Positions 34,806 through 47,027 are shown, counted from the stretch's first letter. The stretch is DNA of 64,000 nucleotides from Sorangium cellulosum (GCF_002950945.1 NZ_CP012673.1:992001-1056000); one strand, 5' to 3'. The notes: generated by a model not told the origin, from the sequence alone. Numbers and translations are program-made.

Positions 34806-36571
34806 CCAGCGTCGAGGTCGTTCTCGCGATCGTCAAGATCCTCATCGTTGTCCTCTTCCTGCTGAACATGGCGGCGATCGCCACCTGGGCCGACCGGCGC
34901 CAGGGCGCGATGGTGCAGGACCGCGTCGGCCCGAACCGCGCGGTGGTCTACCTGCCGTCGCTGATCGTGAAGGCGATCGTCCTCTTGCCCCCGACGCTGC
35001 TCGGGGCGCTCGCCGTGCTCACGGCAACGCGCCAGATGACCGCGGCCGCCGGGGCCGAGGCGCTGGTGATCGGCGCGCAGCTCGCCGTGCTCGTGGGCTG
35101 GTTCAGCCTGCTCGTGTTCTGCGCGTCGGTCCGCAAGGGCGGCCCGATCAACGCGGCCGAGGAGGCGCTCGCCCGCGTCGACCCCCGGAGCATCTTCTAC
35201 GCCGGCGTCATGGCCCACGTGCTCGTCTTCTTCGTGACGCAGGCGGTCCCGCTCTCGGCGGCGCCGCTCGCCGCGCGGGTCGCGAACGGCCTGCTCGCCG
35301 GGCTGCTCTTCGTGTCGGGCATCTACGCGGCCTCGCGCGTGCCCGAGGGCAAGGTGCCGCTGCGGCTGCTCGGCACGCTCCACGCCGCCGCCGACGCGAT
35401 CAAGATGATCTGGAAGGAGGACTTCATCCCGAAGAACGCCGACCGGCTCCTCCACTCGCTCGCGCCGCTGCTCGCGATGTTCCCGGCGCTGGTGACGTTC
35501 GCGGTCATCCCGTTCGGCGACAAGCTCTGCTTCCAGGACAACGGCGACCGGGTCTTCGGCTTCGCCGATCTCGCGAACCTCAAGCACACGGTCGACCCGG
35601 CGTTCACGTGCAACGGCCACGTCGTGAACCTGCAGGTCGCCGACCTCAACGTCGGCATCCTGTACATCTTCGCGATGGCGGGCACGGGCGTCATCGGCGC
35701 CGCGATCGCCGGCTGGGCGAGCGACAACAAGTTCTCGCTGCTCGGCGGGCTGCGCGCCGCGAGCCAGATGGTCAGCTACGAGGTCGCGATGGGCCTCAGC
35801 GTCGTCGGGCTCTTCATCATCTACAGCAGCGTCCGGCTCGGCGACATGGTGCAGTGGCAGGTCAACCACGCGTGGGGGATCTTCGTCCAGCCGGTCGCGT
35901 TCGTCCTGTTCCTCGCGGCGCTCTGCGCCGAGACGAAGCGCATCCCGTTCGACCAGCCCGAGGGCGAGAGCGAGATCGTCGCCGGCTACTTCGTCGAGTA
36001 CTCCGGCATGAAGTTCGGGATGTTCATGACGGGCGAGTACGTGGAGCTCATCACGTCGAGCGCGCTGCTCGTCACGCTCTTCTTCGGCGGCTACCACCTG
36101 CCGTTCCTCGACCGCGACGGCATCAACGTCGCGATCGGGGGCGTGCAGCTCCTGCCGAAGTACGAGATGACGCACCTCGCGGTGAGCGTGATCTACGTGG
36201 TCGCGTTCTTCGGGAAGACGATCCTCATGACGTGGGTGCAGGTCTTCTTCCGCTGGACGCTGCCGCGCTTCCGTTACGACCAGGTGATGCGGCTCGGCTG
36301 GACGAAGCTCCTGCCGCTCGCGATCGCCAACATGATGGTGACCGGCATCCTCGTGCTCGCGGTCGACTCGGCGCCCGCCGGGCTCCGCGACGGCCTCCAG
36401 GCCGCCGCCGACGTCACCCAGGCGATCGTCGCCCTCGGCGGGTTCGCCGCGGTCGTGGCGCTGATCGTCGGGCTCCTCGAGCCGGTCGAGCGCAACCGCT
36501 TCCTCCACTCCACCGCGGCCCGGTTCGCCGCCGCCGCCGGCGGCACCAAGGCCTCGCCCCAGCAGGCGTAA
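34802..36571 (+). CDS. nuoH: NADH-quinone oxidoreductase subunit H with a large membrane insertion
   Basis: ATG overlaps the nuoG stop (ATGA), with GGAGG seven bases upstream. The product is 589 residues, against about 320-430 for most NuoH proteins. Conserved parts are intact: QDRVGPNR near 39-46, AAADAIKMIWKEDFIP near 195-210, the quinone-channel loop SQMVSYEVAMGLS and FDQPEGESEIVAGY. Between the first two, where the family normally has only about ten residues, there are about 145 extra (about 47-191) with four hydrophobic segments. A second, smaller insertion of about 30 residues with two Cys follows FAVIPFG. The extra helices may form an additional membrane interface of complex I. Confidence 0.93.
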   Translation: MTSVEVVLAIVKILIVVLFLLNMAAIATWADRRQGAMVQDRVGPNRAVVYLPSLIVKAIVLLPPTLLGALAVLTATRQMTAAAGAEALVIGAQLAVLVGWFSLLVFCASVRKGGPINAAEEALARVDPRSIFYAGVMAHVLVFFVTQAVPLSAAPLAARVANGLLAGLLFVSGIYAASRVPEGKVPLRLLGTLHAAADAIKMIWKEDFIPKNADRLLHSLAPLLAMFPALVTFAVIPFGDKLCFQDNGDRVFGFADLANLKHTVDPAFTCNGHVVNLQVADLNVGILYIFAMAGTGVIGAAIAGWASDNKFSLLGGLRAASQMVSYEVAMGLSVVGLFIIYSSVRLGDMVQWQVNHAWGIFVQPVAFVLFLAALCAETKRIPFDQPEGESEIVAGYFVEYSGMKFGMFMTGEYVELITSSALLVTLFFGGYHLPFLDRDGINVAIGGVQLLPKYEMTHLAVSVIYVVAFFGKTILMTWVQVFFRWTLPRFRYDQVMRLGWTKLLPLAIANMMVTGILVLAVDSAPAGLRDGLQAAADVTQAIVALGGFAAVVALIVGLLEPVERNRFLHSTAARFAAAAGGTKASPQQA

Positions 36572-36601
36572 TCAGGCGTAAGCGCGCGCAGGAGAACTCC
36601 C

Positions 36602-37276
36602 ATGCCGAAAGCTCCCTTGAGCAACCCCTGGACGAAGCCGGCCGCCAAAGCGGTCACCGGCAAGCCGATCCCGCGCCCCAACCGGAGCGCCGACGTGCAG
36701 GCCTACATCCCCGAGATGGTGAAGGGGCTGGGCATCACGATGAAGCACTTCTTCAAGAACACGAAGGAGATGGTCCTCGGCCAGAAGCCGGATCCGGTGC
36801 TCGAGTCGCTGGAGCCGGGGGTCACGACGATCAGCTACCCGGAGGAGAAGCGCCCCTACCCGGAGCGCTTCCGGGGCGTGCACCGCCTCACGCTGCGCGA
36901 CGACGGCTCGCCCCGCTGCGTCGCCTGCCTCTGCTGCTCGACCGCGTGCCCGGCGCAGTGCATCTCGATCGACCCGGCCGAGTACCCCGAGGGCGACCGG
37001 CGGCGCGGCTACGAGCGGTACCCGGGCAGCTTCGTCATCGACGAGCTGCGCTGCGTGTTCTGCGGCTTCTGCGTCGAGGCGTGCCCCGTCGACGCGATCC
37101 GGATGGACACGGGCCTGCACGCGGCGCCCTACGACTCGCGCGAGCAGTTCATCTACCGGCGCGAGCTGCTGATGAGCCTCAGCGATCGCGACGGCACGCA
37201 GGTGACCGCGAACCCGCGCCACGAGCCGGGCGACCCGACCCACCCGGGCCTCACGCGCGAACACGCGGATCACTGA
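36602..37276 (+). CDS. nuoI: NADH-quinone oxidoreductase subunit I
   Basis: 224 residues, with AGGAGA six bases before the ATG. Two [4Fe-4S] clusters (N6a and N6b) are marked by CVACLCCSTACPAQC and CVFCGFCVEACPVDA, the expected ferredoxin pairs. They pass electrons from NuoG toward NuoB. The N-terminus has an amphipathic helix for attachment to the membrane arm. This is the last nuo gene here; nuoJ to nuoN are not in the window. Confidence 0.95.
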   Translation: MPKAPLSNPWTKPAAKAVTGKPIPRPNRSADVQAYIPEMVKGLGITMKHFFKNTKEMVLGQKPDPVLESLEPGVTTISYPEEKRPYPERFRGVHRLTLRDDGSPRCVACLCCSTACPAQCISIDPAEYPEGDRRRGYERYPGSFVIDELRCVFCGFCVEACPVDAIRMDTGLHAAPYDSREQFIYRRELLMSLSDRDGTQVTANPRHEPGDPTHPGLTREHADH

Positions 37277-37372
37277 TCCCGGCGGCCGCCCCCGGCGGCC
37301 CTCGTCCCTGCCGCTCGCCTCCATCCGCCCAGCCGTTCGTCGCCGCCCGAGGTTCTGCTAGAACGGCGGCCC

Positions 37373-38830
37373 ATGGCGACGACGTACGGCTCCTTCGAGG
37401 CGGTCATCGGGCTCGAGGTCCACGCGCAGCTCCTCACCCGCACCAAGGCGTTCTGCGGCTGCGCGACCAGCTTCGGCGACCCGCCGAACACGCACACGTG
37501 CCCGGTCTGTCTCGGGCTCCCGGGCGCGCTCCCGGTGCTGAACCGCGAGGCGGTCCGGATGGCGGTGAGCGCCGCGCTCGCGCTCGGCTGCACCCTCCAG
37601 GAACACAGCATCTTCGCGCGGAAGAACTACTTCTACCCGGACCTGCCGAAGGGCTTCCAGCTCAGCCAGTACGACCGGCCGCTCGCGCTCCGCGGCGCGC
37701 TCGAGATCGAGACCGAGGCCGGCAAGAAGCGGGCGGGGATCACGCGCGTGCACATGGAGGAGGACGCCGGCAAGAACCTCCACGGCGTCGGCGGCCTGTC
37801 GGTGGTCGATCTCAACCGCGCCGGGACCCCGCTCATCGAGATCGTCGGCGAGCCCGATCTGAGCTCGGGCGCCGAGGCGGCCGAGTACCTGAAGCGGCTG
37901 CGCGAGATCCTGATGTTCATCGGCGTGAACGACGGCAACCTCGAGCAGGGCAGCTTCCGCTGCGACGCCAACGTCTCCGTGCGCCGGGCGGGGGAGACGA
38001 AGCTCGGCACGCGGACGGAGCTCAAGAACATCAACTCGTTCCGCTTCGTCGCCGAGGCGATCGACCTCGAGATCCGGCGCCAGATCGCGCTGATCGAGCA
38101 GGGCGGCCGGGTGCGCCAGCAGACCCGCGGCTACAACGCGGACAAGAAGGAGACGTACCTCCTGCGCGACAAGGAGAACGAGTCCGGCTACCGCTACTTC
38201 CCCGAGCCGGACCTGCCGCCGCTCGTGGTCGACGAGGCGCTCCTCGCCGACGTGCGCGCCACGCTCCCGGAGTCGCCGGCCGAGAAGCGCCGCCGCTTCT
38301 CCGAGTCGCTCGGCCTCACGCCGTACGCCGCGTCGGTCCTGACCGCGCACCCCCGGATCGCCGCCTTCTTCGAGGAGGCGGCGCTGCTCCACGGCGACGC
38401 GGTCAAGGTCGCGAACTTCGTTCAGGGCGAGGTGCTGCGCGACGCCCGCACGGCGGGCCTCACGGCGACGTTCCCCGTCTCGCCGTCGCAGGTCGCCGCG
38501 CTGCTCCGCCTGGTCGACGAGGGAGCGATCAGCGGCAAGCAGGCCAAGGAGGTGTACCTGGAGATGGCCGGCACGGACCGGGCCCCCGGCGACATCGTCC
38601 GCGACAAGGGCATGGCCGTGATGAGCGACGCCTCCGCGATCGAGGCGATCGCCGCCGAGGTCATCGGCGCCAACACGAAGCAGGCGGCGGCGTACCGCGC
38701 CGGCAAGACCGCGCTGCTCGGCTTCTTCGTCGGCCAGATCATGAAGCGGACCGGGGGCAGCGCGAGCCCGACGGTCGTGAACGACGTCCTGAAGCGGCTG
38801 CTCGAAGGCGCCCCCGCGTCGGGCGGGTGA
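37373..38830 (+). CDS. gatB: Aspartyl/glutamyl-tRNA amidotransferase subunit B
   Basis: 485 residues. It phosphorylates and amidates mischarged Glu-tRNA-Gln or Asp-tRNA-Asn together with GatA and GatC. Signature segments are present: GLEVHAQL, CGCATSFGDPPNTHTCPVCLGLPG (with the zinc Cys pairs), YFYPDLPKGFQLSQY, HMEEDAGKNLH and DFNR-like VDLNRAGTPLIEIV. The C-terminal YqeY-like tRNA-binding tail ends at ASPTVVNDVLKRLLEG. gatA and gatC are not adjacent. The gene starts 96 bases after nuoI and is unrelated to it. Confidence 0.96.
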   Translation: MATTYGSFEAVIGLEVHAQLLTRTKAFCGCATSFGDPPNTHTCPVCLGLPGALPVLNREAVRMAVSAALALGCTLQEHSIFARKNYFYPDLPKGFQLSQYDRPLALRGALEIETEAGKKRAGITRVHMEEDAGKNLHGVGGLSVVDLNRAGTPLIEIVGEPDLSSGAEAAEYLKRLREILMFIGVNDGNLEQGSFRCDANVSVRRAGETKLGTRTELKNINSFRFVAEAIDLEIRRQIALIEQGGRVRQQTRGYNADKKETYLLRDKENESGYRYFPEPDLPPLVVDEALLADVRATLPESPAEKRRRFSESLGLTPYAASVLTAHPRIAAFFEEAALLHGDAVKVANFVQGEVLRDARTAGLTATFPVSPSQVAALLRLVDEGAISGKQAKEVYLEMAGTDRAPGDIVRDKGMAVMSDASAIEAIAAEVIGANTKQAAAYRAGKTALLGFFVGQIMKRTGGSASPTVVNDVLKRLLEGAPASGG

Positions 38831-38903
38831 AGGCGCTTTCTCCGCGCCCGGGCGTGAAATAGCCTCGCTCCCCGCCCGCCCGAGCGGGCAGGACACTTCG
38901 AGC

Positions 38904-39749
38904 ATGAACCGCGCTCATCCCCTCGACGCCCTCCGCTTCCCCCTGCGCACGGCCGGCTTCGTCGGCCTCACCTTCGGCATGTACGGCCTGCTCGAGGTCG
39001 ACACCGCGCTCTCCGGCGCGGCGGCCCGCGAGGTGGTCCTTCATACATGGATGCGCCGCTACGGCCGCGCGCTGCTCCGGCTCTGGGGCCTCGACGTGCG
39101 CGCGGCGGGGCCCTTCGTCGGGGAGCCCGCGCTCGGCGGCGTCAGCGGCGCGGGCGGCGGCGACGGCGCGGGCTACTACCCCGGCCGCGACGCCGCCGGC
39201 CGCGGGCGGCTGTTCGTGATGAACCACCGATCCGCGCTCGACATCATGATCACGCTCGCTTTTTTCGAGGCGACTGTCCTGAGCCGCGCCGATCTCGCCA
39301 GCTGGCCGGTCATCGGCATGGCGGCGCGCCGCGTCGGGACGTTGTTCGTCGACCGATCGAGCAGGCGCAGCGGCGCCGCGGTCGTGCAGGCGATGAGCTC
39401 CGCGCTCAAGGGCGGCCGTGGTGTGATGGTCTACCCCGAGGGGACGACGTTCTCCGGCGACGAGGTGCGGCCGTTCCGCGCGGGCGGCTTCGTCGCGGCG
39501 TGCCGCGTCGGCGCGGAGATCGTCCCCGTCGGCCTCGCCTACGGGGGCGCGGAGTCGTCCTACCTCGACGAGTCGTTCGCGGCGCACATGGCCCGGGTGA
39601 GCCGTGCTCGACGTATCCCCGCGGCGATCGAGGTCGGCGAGGCCATCGCCACGACGGAACGGGACGTCGACGCGGTCCGTGACGAGTCGCACCAGGCCGT
39701 CCAGGCGCTGGTCCACCGCGCCCGCGCGCGGCTCGGCCCCGACATATAG
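38904..39749 (+). CDS. plsC: 1-acyl-sn-glycerol-3-phosphate acyltransferase
   Basis: 281 residues. The acyltransferase catalytic motif NHxxxxD reads NHRSALD (about residues 107-113), and the second block VYPEGTTFSG with FRAGGF binds the phosphate. This predicts transfer of a second acyl chain to lysophosphatidate in membrane phospholipid synthesis. There is a hydrophobic N-terminal segment, and a Gly/Ala-rich loop (about 75-95) before the first motif. Neighbours give no extra clue; the next gene is a sensor kinase. Confidence 0.87.
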   Translation: MNRAHPLDALRFPLRTAGFVGLTFGMYGLLEVDTALSGAAAREVVLHTWMRRYGRALLRLWGLDVRAAGPFVGEPALGGVSGAGGGDGAGYYPGRDAAGRGRLFVMNHRSALDIMITLAFFEATVLSRADLASWPVIGMAARRVGTLFVDRSSRRSGAAVVQAMSSALKGGRGVMVYPEGTTFSGDEVRPFRAGGFVAACRVGAEIVPVGLAYGGAESSYLDESFAAHMARVSRARRIPAAIEVGEAIATTERDVDAVRDESHQAVQALVHRARARLGPDI

Positions 39750-39825
39750 CGCGGCGCGCCTCGCTCCTGCGCCGCTGGCTTCTGCGATCGGCCCTCGCTA
39801 CGATGCGGCCGGCCGTCGAGACATC

Positions 39826-43317
<3,492 letters not shown>

Positions 43318-43328
43318 CGGGGGTCCTG

Positions 43329-43594
43329 GGGGCGTGAGGGGCGGGGTGGGGGTGTGCGCGGCAGCGCGCGGGGGGCGCTGGCCAATCGCCTAGGCGGGCG
43401 ACGTGGAGCTTGCGCAGGAGAACACCGCCCGGCATGTCTCACTTCGGGCCTTGATGGCTGGGACGTTATGGTGCGCGCCTCATAAGGCGCGCCTGAGGCG
43501 TGGAGAGGACTGGAGCCTTATGGCACCTCGTTCGGTGCTACAGCGCGCCCCCCGCGCGCTGCCGCGCACACCCCCACCCCGCCCCTCACGCCCC
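43329..43594 (+). repeat. Palindromic element, copy 1 (166-bp core with private 50-bp inverted repeat)
   Basis: Positions 43329-43378 are perfectly complementary to 43545-43594 (50 of 50). They bracket a 166-base core that is shared with copy 2 at 62250-62413. The core contains short hairpins (GCGCGCC around TCATAA; GCACC around TCGTT) and conserved blocks such as CACCGCCCGGCATGTCTC, ACGTTATGGTGCGCGCC and CTTATGGCACCTCG. It begins 11 bases after the hybrid kinase stop codon. The arms of the two copies do not match each other beyond the innermost GGGCGC. No open frame is conserved between copies. Confidence 0.85.
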
Positions 43595-44257
43595 GGCTAC
43601 CGTTGAATAAAAGGGGGGCGCGTCGTGGCGGCGGCGGATGGGGTGAAGGCGACGGTGAGGGGGTAAGAGGGAGCGCGGGAGCGTTGCGGAAGGGGGGAGC
43701 CCCCCGGAGCTTGAAGCGCTCAGGGCTTCAAACCCGGGGGGGACCCGGGGTCTGAGGTGGTTCGGGGCCGCGGTGAGGCCGTTCGGGGCAGCGCTGAAGC
43801 GGTTCGGGGCAGCGCTGAAGCGGTTTGGGGCAGCGCTGAAGCGGTTTGAGGCAGCGCTGAAGCGGTTTGAGGCAGCGCTGAGGCGGTTTGGGGCAACGGT
43901 GAGGCGGTTCGGGGCAGCGGTGAGGCGGTTCAGGGCAACGGCGAGGCGGCGGCTTGGGCCGACTGTGGCCGGCAACGGCGCGAAGCCCAGCGCGCTTGAC
44001 CCGGCGAGCAGCAAGTTGACCGCGGAGGATCGCTGGCCAAAAGCTTTGCGGGCTCCGCCTCTTCAACACGGCCGGCCCCAACAACCCCGCCCGCCATTAC
44101 GTGCTGCAATCTGCAGGTACGTGACCGCAGTCAACGGGTGTCGTCTTCGCCTTCCTCCTGGCGTGGAGTTCGTGCTCCGGCGAACAGGTGTGCTTGCGGA
44201 TCCGGAAATGCCATTTTACGGTACCCGCTTGCCACTGAAGCACGGGAGGAGAAATCA
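43595..44257. other. Intergenic region with a minisatellite
   Basis: About 660 bases between the palindromic element and the next gene. It holds the 21-bp tandem array described separately, flanked by G-rich sequence with a near-palindromic CCCCCCGGAGCTTGAAGCG block. No gene is supported. Frames crossing the array on either strand run into the neighbouring gene without a good start. Confidence 0.5.
43758..43946 (+). repeat. 21-bp minisatellite, about nine copies
   Basis: About nine units of a CGGTTCGGGGCAGCGCTGAAG type. In the plus frame each unit encodes AALKRFG, an amphipathic cationic heptad, and unit differences are often synonymous or conservative (Phe TTC/TTT, Lys/Arg). On the minus strand the units read NRFSAAP. 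No start codon with a ribosome binding site was found upstream. Confidence 0.9.
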
Positions 44258-44854
44258 ATGCCGTCGAAGAAGAAGGATTCGAATTGGACCACCTGGGAAG
44301 ACATGCCGATCGAGGAGTTCCGGGCGCGCGCCGAGAGGGCCAAGACCCTGGCCGCAGAGTTCGTCGAGAAGCTCGACGGCCTCTTCCCGGGGCTCGTGAC
44401 GCTGACGAAGGAGCAGCGGCAGACCGCGCCGAGGCTGCGTGACGGCGAGCACGCGATGCTGAACAAGGTGCTCGACGTGGTGGACATGAAGCCCGCCCTG
44501 TTCGAGTCGCTTGCGGACCAGGACGAAGGCATGGACCCGAACCGCTTCGAGACCGCGCTACTGCGCGAGCGAATCGAGAAACACCTGCTCTTCAGCAAGC
44601 TCGCGGAGAGCCTCGCGCCGGTCGGCGGAGAGCTCGGCGACTCGACGCTCTACACCGCCATCAAGTTCCGCGAGACGCTCTATGCGGCCTACCGCATCGC
44701 CAAGACGCACGCGCAGACCGATCGGAAGGTCATGGACGTCCTGGCGCCGGTCATCGACTTCATGCGGAGGAACGTCGTCGCCGGGGCCGCGGCGAGGAAG
44801 AACCGCAAGCCGGCGCCGGCTCCGAGCCCGCTCCCCATCGCGGACGAGGCGTAG
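44258..44854 (+). CDS. Hypothetical protein
   Basis: 198 residues from ATG 44258, which has GGGAGGAG 6-8 bases upstream; a longer frame from 44138 has no such site. The sequence is largely helical and charged (MPIEEFRARAERAKTLAAEF, TKEQRQTAPRLRDGEHAML) and ends in a Lys/Arg/Pro/Ala-rich tail. There is no signal peptide or membrane helix. I do not recognise the family. Codon use is normal for the window, and the strong start site supports real expression. Confidence 0.75.
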   Translation: MPSKKKDSNWTTWEDMPIEEFRARAERAKTLAAEFVEKLDGLFPGLVTLTKEQRQTAPRLRDGEHAMLNKVLDVVDMKPALFESLADQDEGMDPNRFETALLRERIEKHLLFSKLAESLAPVGGELGDSTLYTAIKFRETLYAAYRIAKTHAQTDRKVMDVLAPVIDFMRRNVVAGAAARKNRKPAPAPSPLPIADEA

Positions 44855-44932
44855 CGTCGAAGGGGCGGGGGACCCTGCCGCGCATTCATCTCCTCCTCGG
44901 CCCGTCCGCGGTCGAGGAGGAGATCCCGGCCA

Positions 44933-45193
44933 TCACATCGACTCGACCGACTTGAGCATCTCCGGGACGAAGTGGAGCCTCGGCCGGAGCAGCCTGTCGC
45001 GACGCCCGAGCTGCCGGACCTGGAGCACGGCCCCGGACGCGGCGCTGTTCGAGGCATCCAGAAGGTCGTCCGTGAACGTGTAGCTGTAGTTCTCTTGCCT
45101 GGCTGGGGTCTTGTCCTGCGCAGCGGCCTCGGGAATGGAGACGCAGAGGACCAGCAGCGCGGCATTGGCCGAAAAGAGCGATCGTGACTTCAT
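44933..45193 (-). CDS. Small secreted protein of unknown function
   Basis: 86 residues from the second of two adjacent ATGs, 45193, which has AGGAGG four bases upstream (the ATG at 45196 is too close to it). A signal peptide (SLFSANAALLVLCVSIPEAAAQ) is followed by a short mature chain: YTFTDDLLDASNSAASGAVL, then RDRLLRPRLHFVPEMLKSVE. The RPRxxFVPEMLKSVE ending resembles C-termini I recall in small myxobacterial exported proteins. The function is unknown. Confidence 0.65.
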   Translation of the reverse strand: MKSRSLFSANAALLVLCVSIPEAAAQDKTPARQENYSYTFTDDLLDASNSAASGAVLQVRQLGRRDRLLRPRLHFVPEMLKSVESM

Positions 45194-45463
45194 CATGCCT
45201 CCTCGCTTCCATCGGACACGAGCGAGGACCGCGCATTGGGACCCTTTTGCCAACCTCGATGTCACGTCGCAAAGCACGCCCGCGCGGCCGCGGCGCCCGG
45301 GGGCCCCTCTCGCGAGCCCGCTCCAGGGGACCGCCCAGGTGGGCGATGCGCCTCTGTGCGGACAGACGCGCTCGATGTCGTCAACGAGGGAGCTCTGGAC
45401 GGAGCGCAGGATCCGGCGACATCGCGGGTGACATCGCCCACATTCCGCGTAGAATCAGCCCCG

Positions 45464-45796
45464 ATGCTCATCCGCAGTCGAAGGAGCACGGCCGGCGGCC
45501 TCATCGTCGCGGTGATCGCGGCGCTCGCCGTCGTTGTCCCAGGCGGAGCAGCCGCCGCGTCCGAGGAGGCGGCCACGACGGCGTCGGACGGCCTCGCCGT
45601 CGGCGCGCAGCTGGAGGCGCTCGCGGACGTCAAGGTCGCCCGCGCCGAGGTCGCCCGCGGCTCCCGGGTGAACGTCACCCGGCTGATCGAGCAGCAGGGC
45701 CGCCTCACCGCCATCGATGTCGAGCTCGCAGACGGCCACATCGCGCGCGTGGCCATGACGACGGTCCGCGCCTCGTTCCGCGTCCTCTCCGATTAG
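45464..45796 (+). CDS. Small secreted protein of unknown function
   Basis: 110 residues from ATG 45464. A clear signal peptide (hydrophobic residues about 12-31, AAAASEEA at the cleavage region) leads to a small domain with alternating strands (DVKVARAEVARGSRVNVTRLI, TAIDVELADGHIARVAMTTV). An upstream in-frame extension from 45236 reads as non-coding. No homologue family is recognised; periplasmic or secreted location is inferred from the signal. Confidence 0.65.
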   Translation: MLIRSRRSTAGGLIVAVIAALAVVVPGGAAAASEEAATTASDGLAVGAQLEALADVKVARAEVARGSRVNVTRLIEQQGRLTAIDVELADGHIARVAMTTVRASFRVLSD

Positions 45797-45884
45797 CGCG
45801 GTGGCGACCAGCGCGGCGGCACCCGGACCGCCGCCTGTTCTTCGCTCGCTCGCCCCCGCGCGCGATCGCGGTTACGGTGCCGCC

Positions 45885-47027
45885 ATGCGGAACCCTGCCA
45901 AGACGCGCGTCGCCGTGCTGTTCGGCGGGCGCTCGGCCGAGCACGAGATCTCCCTCCTCTCCGCGCGCTTCGTCGTCGAGGCGCTCGACCGCGACCGCTT
46001 CGAGCCGGTGCTCATCGGCATCGACAGGTCCGGCCGCTGGCTGCTCCAGGAAGAAGCGCTGCTGCTCAATGCGGCGCGCGACCCCCGCCTCGCTCGCCTC
46101 AACGACGCCATGCCCGAGATCGCCCTCGACGCCCACCCGGGCGCCGCCGGCGAGGCCAACCTGACCGCGCCCGGCGGCGCGAGGTCCACGATCGACGTCG
46201 TCTTTCCCGTGCTGCACGGACCCACCGGCGAGGACGGGTGCGTCCAGGGCCTGCTCGAGCTCGCCGGCGTCCCGTACGTCGGCTCCGGCGTGCTCGGCTC
46301 CGCCGTCGGGATGGACAAGGACGTCATGAAGCGGCTGCTCCGCGACGCGGAGATCCCGATCGTGCCCCACGTCGCGCTCCGCCGGGCCGCGTGGGAGCGC
46401 GACCGCGCCGCGTGCCTCGAGCAGATCGCCGCGCTGTCCCCCGCCGGGAGCGGCGCCTTCGGTCCGATCTTCGTCAAGCCCGCGAACCTCGGCTCCTCCG
46501 TCGGCGTCCGGCGCGTCACCGCGCGCTCGGAGCTCGAGGCGGCCGTCGAGCACGCCTTCGAGTTCGACCTCAAGATCGTCTGCGAGCAGGGCATCGACGG
46601 CGTGCGCGAGATCGAGTGCGCCGTGCTCGGCGACGACGACCCCATCGCCTCCACGCCCGGCGAGATCGTCGTGGGCCACGCCGACGGCTTCTACTCGTAC
46701 GCCGCCAAGTACATCGACGCGGACGGCGCCACGATCAGGATCCCCGCCGACCTCTCCCCGGCCGAGCAGAACGCCGTGCAGCTGCTCGCGCTCCGCACCT
46801 TCCGCGCGCTCGAGGCCTCCGGCATGGCGCGCGTCGACCTGTTCCTCGCGCCGGATCGCTCGCTCTACGTGAACGAGATCAACACCATCCCCGGCTTCAC
46901 CGCCATCTCGATGTACCCGAAGCTCTGGGAGGCGAGCGGCATCCCCGCGCGCGCCCTGATCGAGCGCCTCATCGCGCTCGCGCTCGATCGCGGCGCCCGA
47001 AAGGCCCGCCTGAGGACGAGCGCCTAG
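45885..47027 (+). CDS. ddl: D-alanine--D-alanine ligase
   Basis: 380 residues. It ligates two D-Ala residues for the peptidoglycan stem peptide, an ATP-grasp enzyme of the cytoplasm. Diagnostic blocks are present: VLFGGRSAEHEISLLSA, FPVLHGPTGEDGCVQGLLEL, GMDKDVMKRL, FVKPANLGSSVGV and YVNEINTIPGFTAISMYPKL. The length fits the Ddl family with an extended N-terminal insert (about 60-95). The start is the ATG at the family N-terminus. It stands alone, away from the mur cluster. Confidence 0.96.
   Translation: MRNPAKTRVAVLFGGRSAEHEISLLSARFVVEALDRDRFEPVLIGIDRSGRWLLQEEALLLNAARDPRLARLNDAMPEIALDAHPGAAGEANLTAPGGARSTIDVVFPVLHGPTGEDGCVQGLLELAGVPYVGSGVLGSAVGMDKDVMKRLLRDAEIPIVPHVALRRAAWERDRAACLEQIAALSPAGSGAFGPIFVKPANLGSSVGVRRVTARSELEAAVEHAFEFDLKIVCEQGIDGVREIECAVLGDDDPIASTPGEIVVGHADGFYSYAAKYIDADGATIRIPADLSPAEQNAVQLLALRTFRALEASGMARVDLFLAPDRSLYVNEINTIPGFTAISMYPKLWEASGIPARALIERLIALALDRGARKARLRTSA

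Noticed and set aside
43329..43594. Retron msr-msd origin for the palindromic elements
   Set aside because: The arms are long inverted repeats as in a retron, but no reverse transcriptase gene is near either copy, and the arms are not conserved between copies as retron a1/a2 would be within a family.
43758..43946. CRISPR-like array
   Set aside because: The 21-bp units are contiguous with no spacers, and no cas genes occur in the window.
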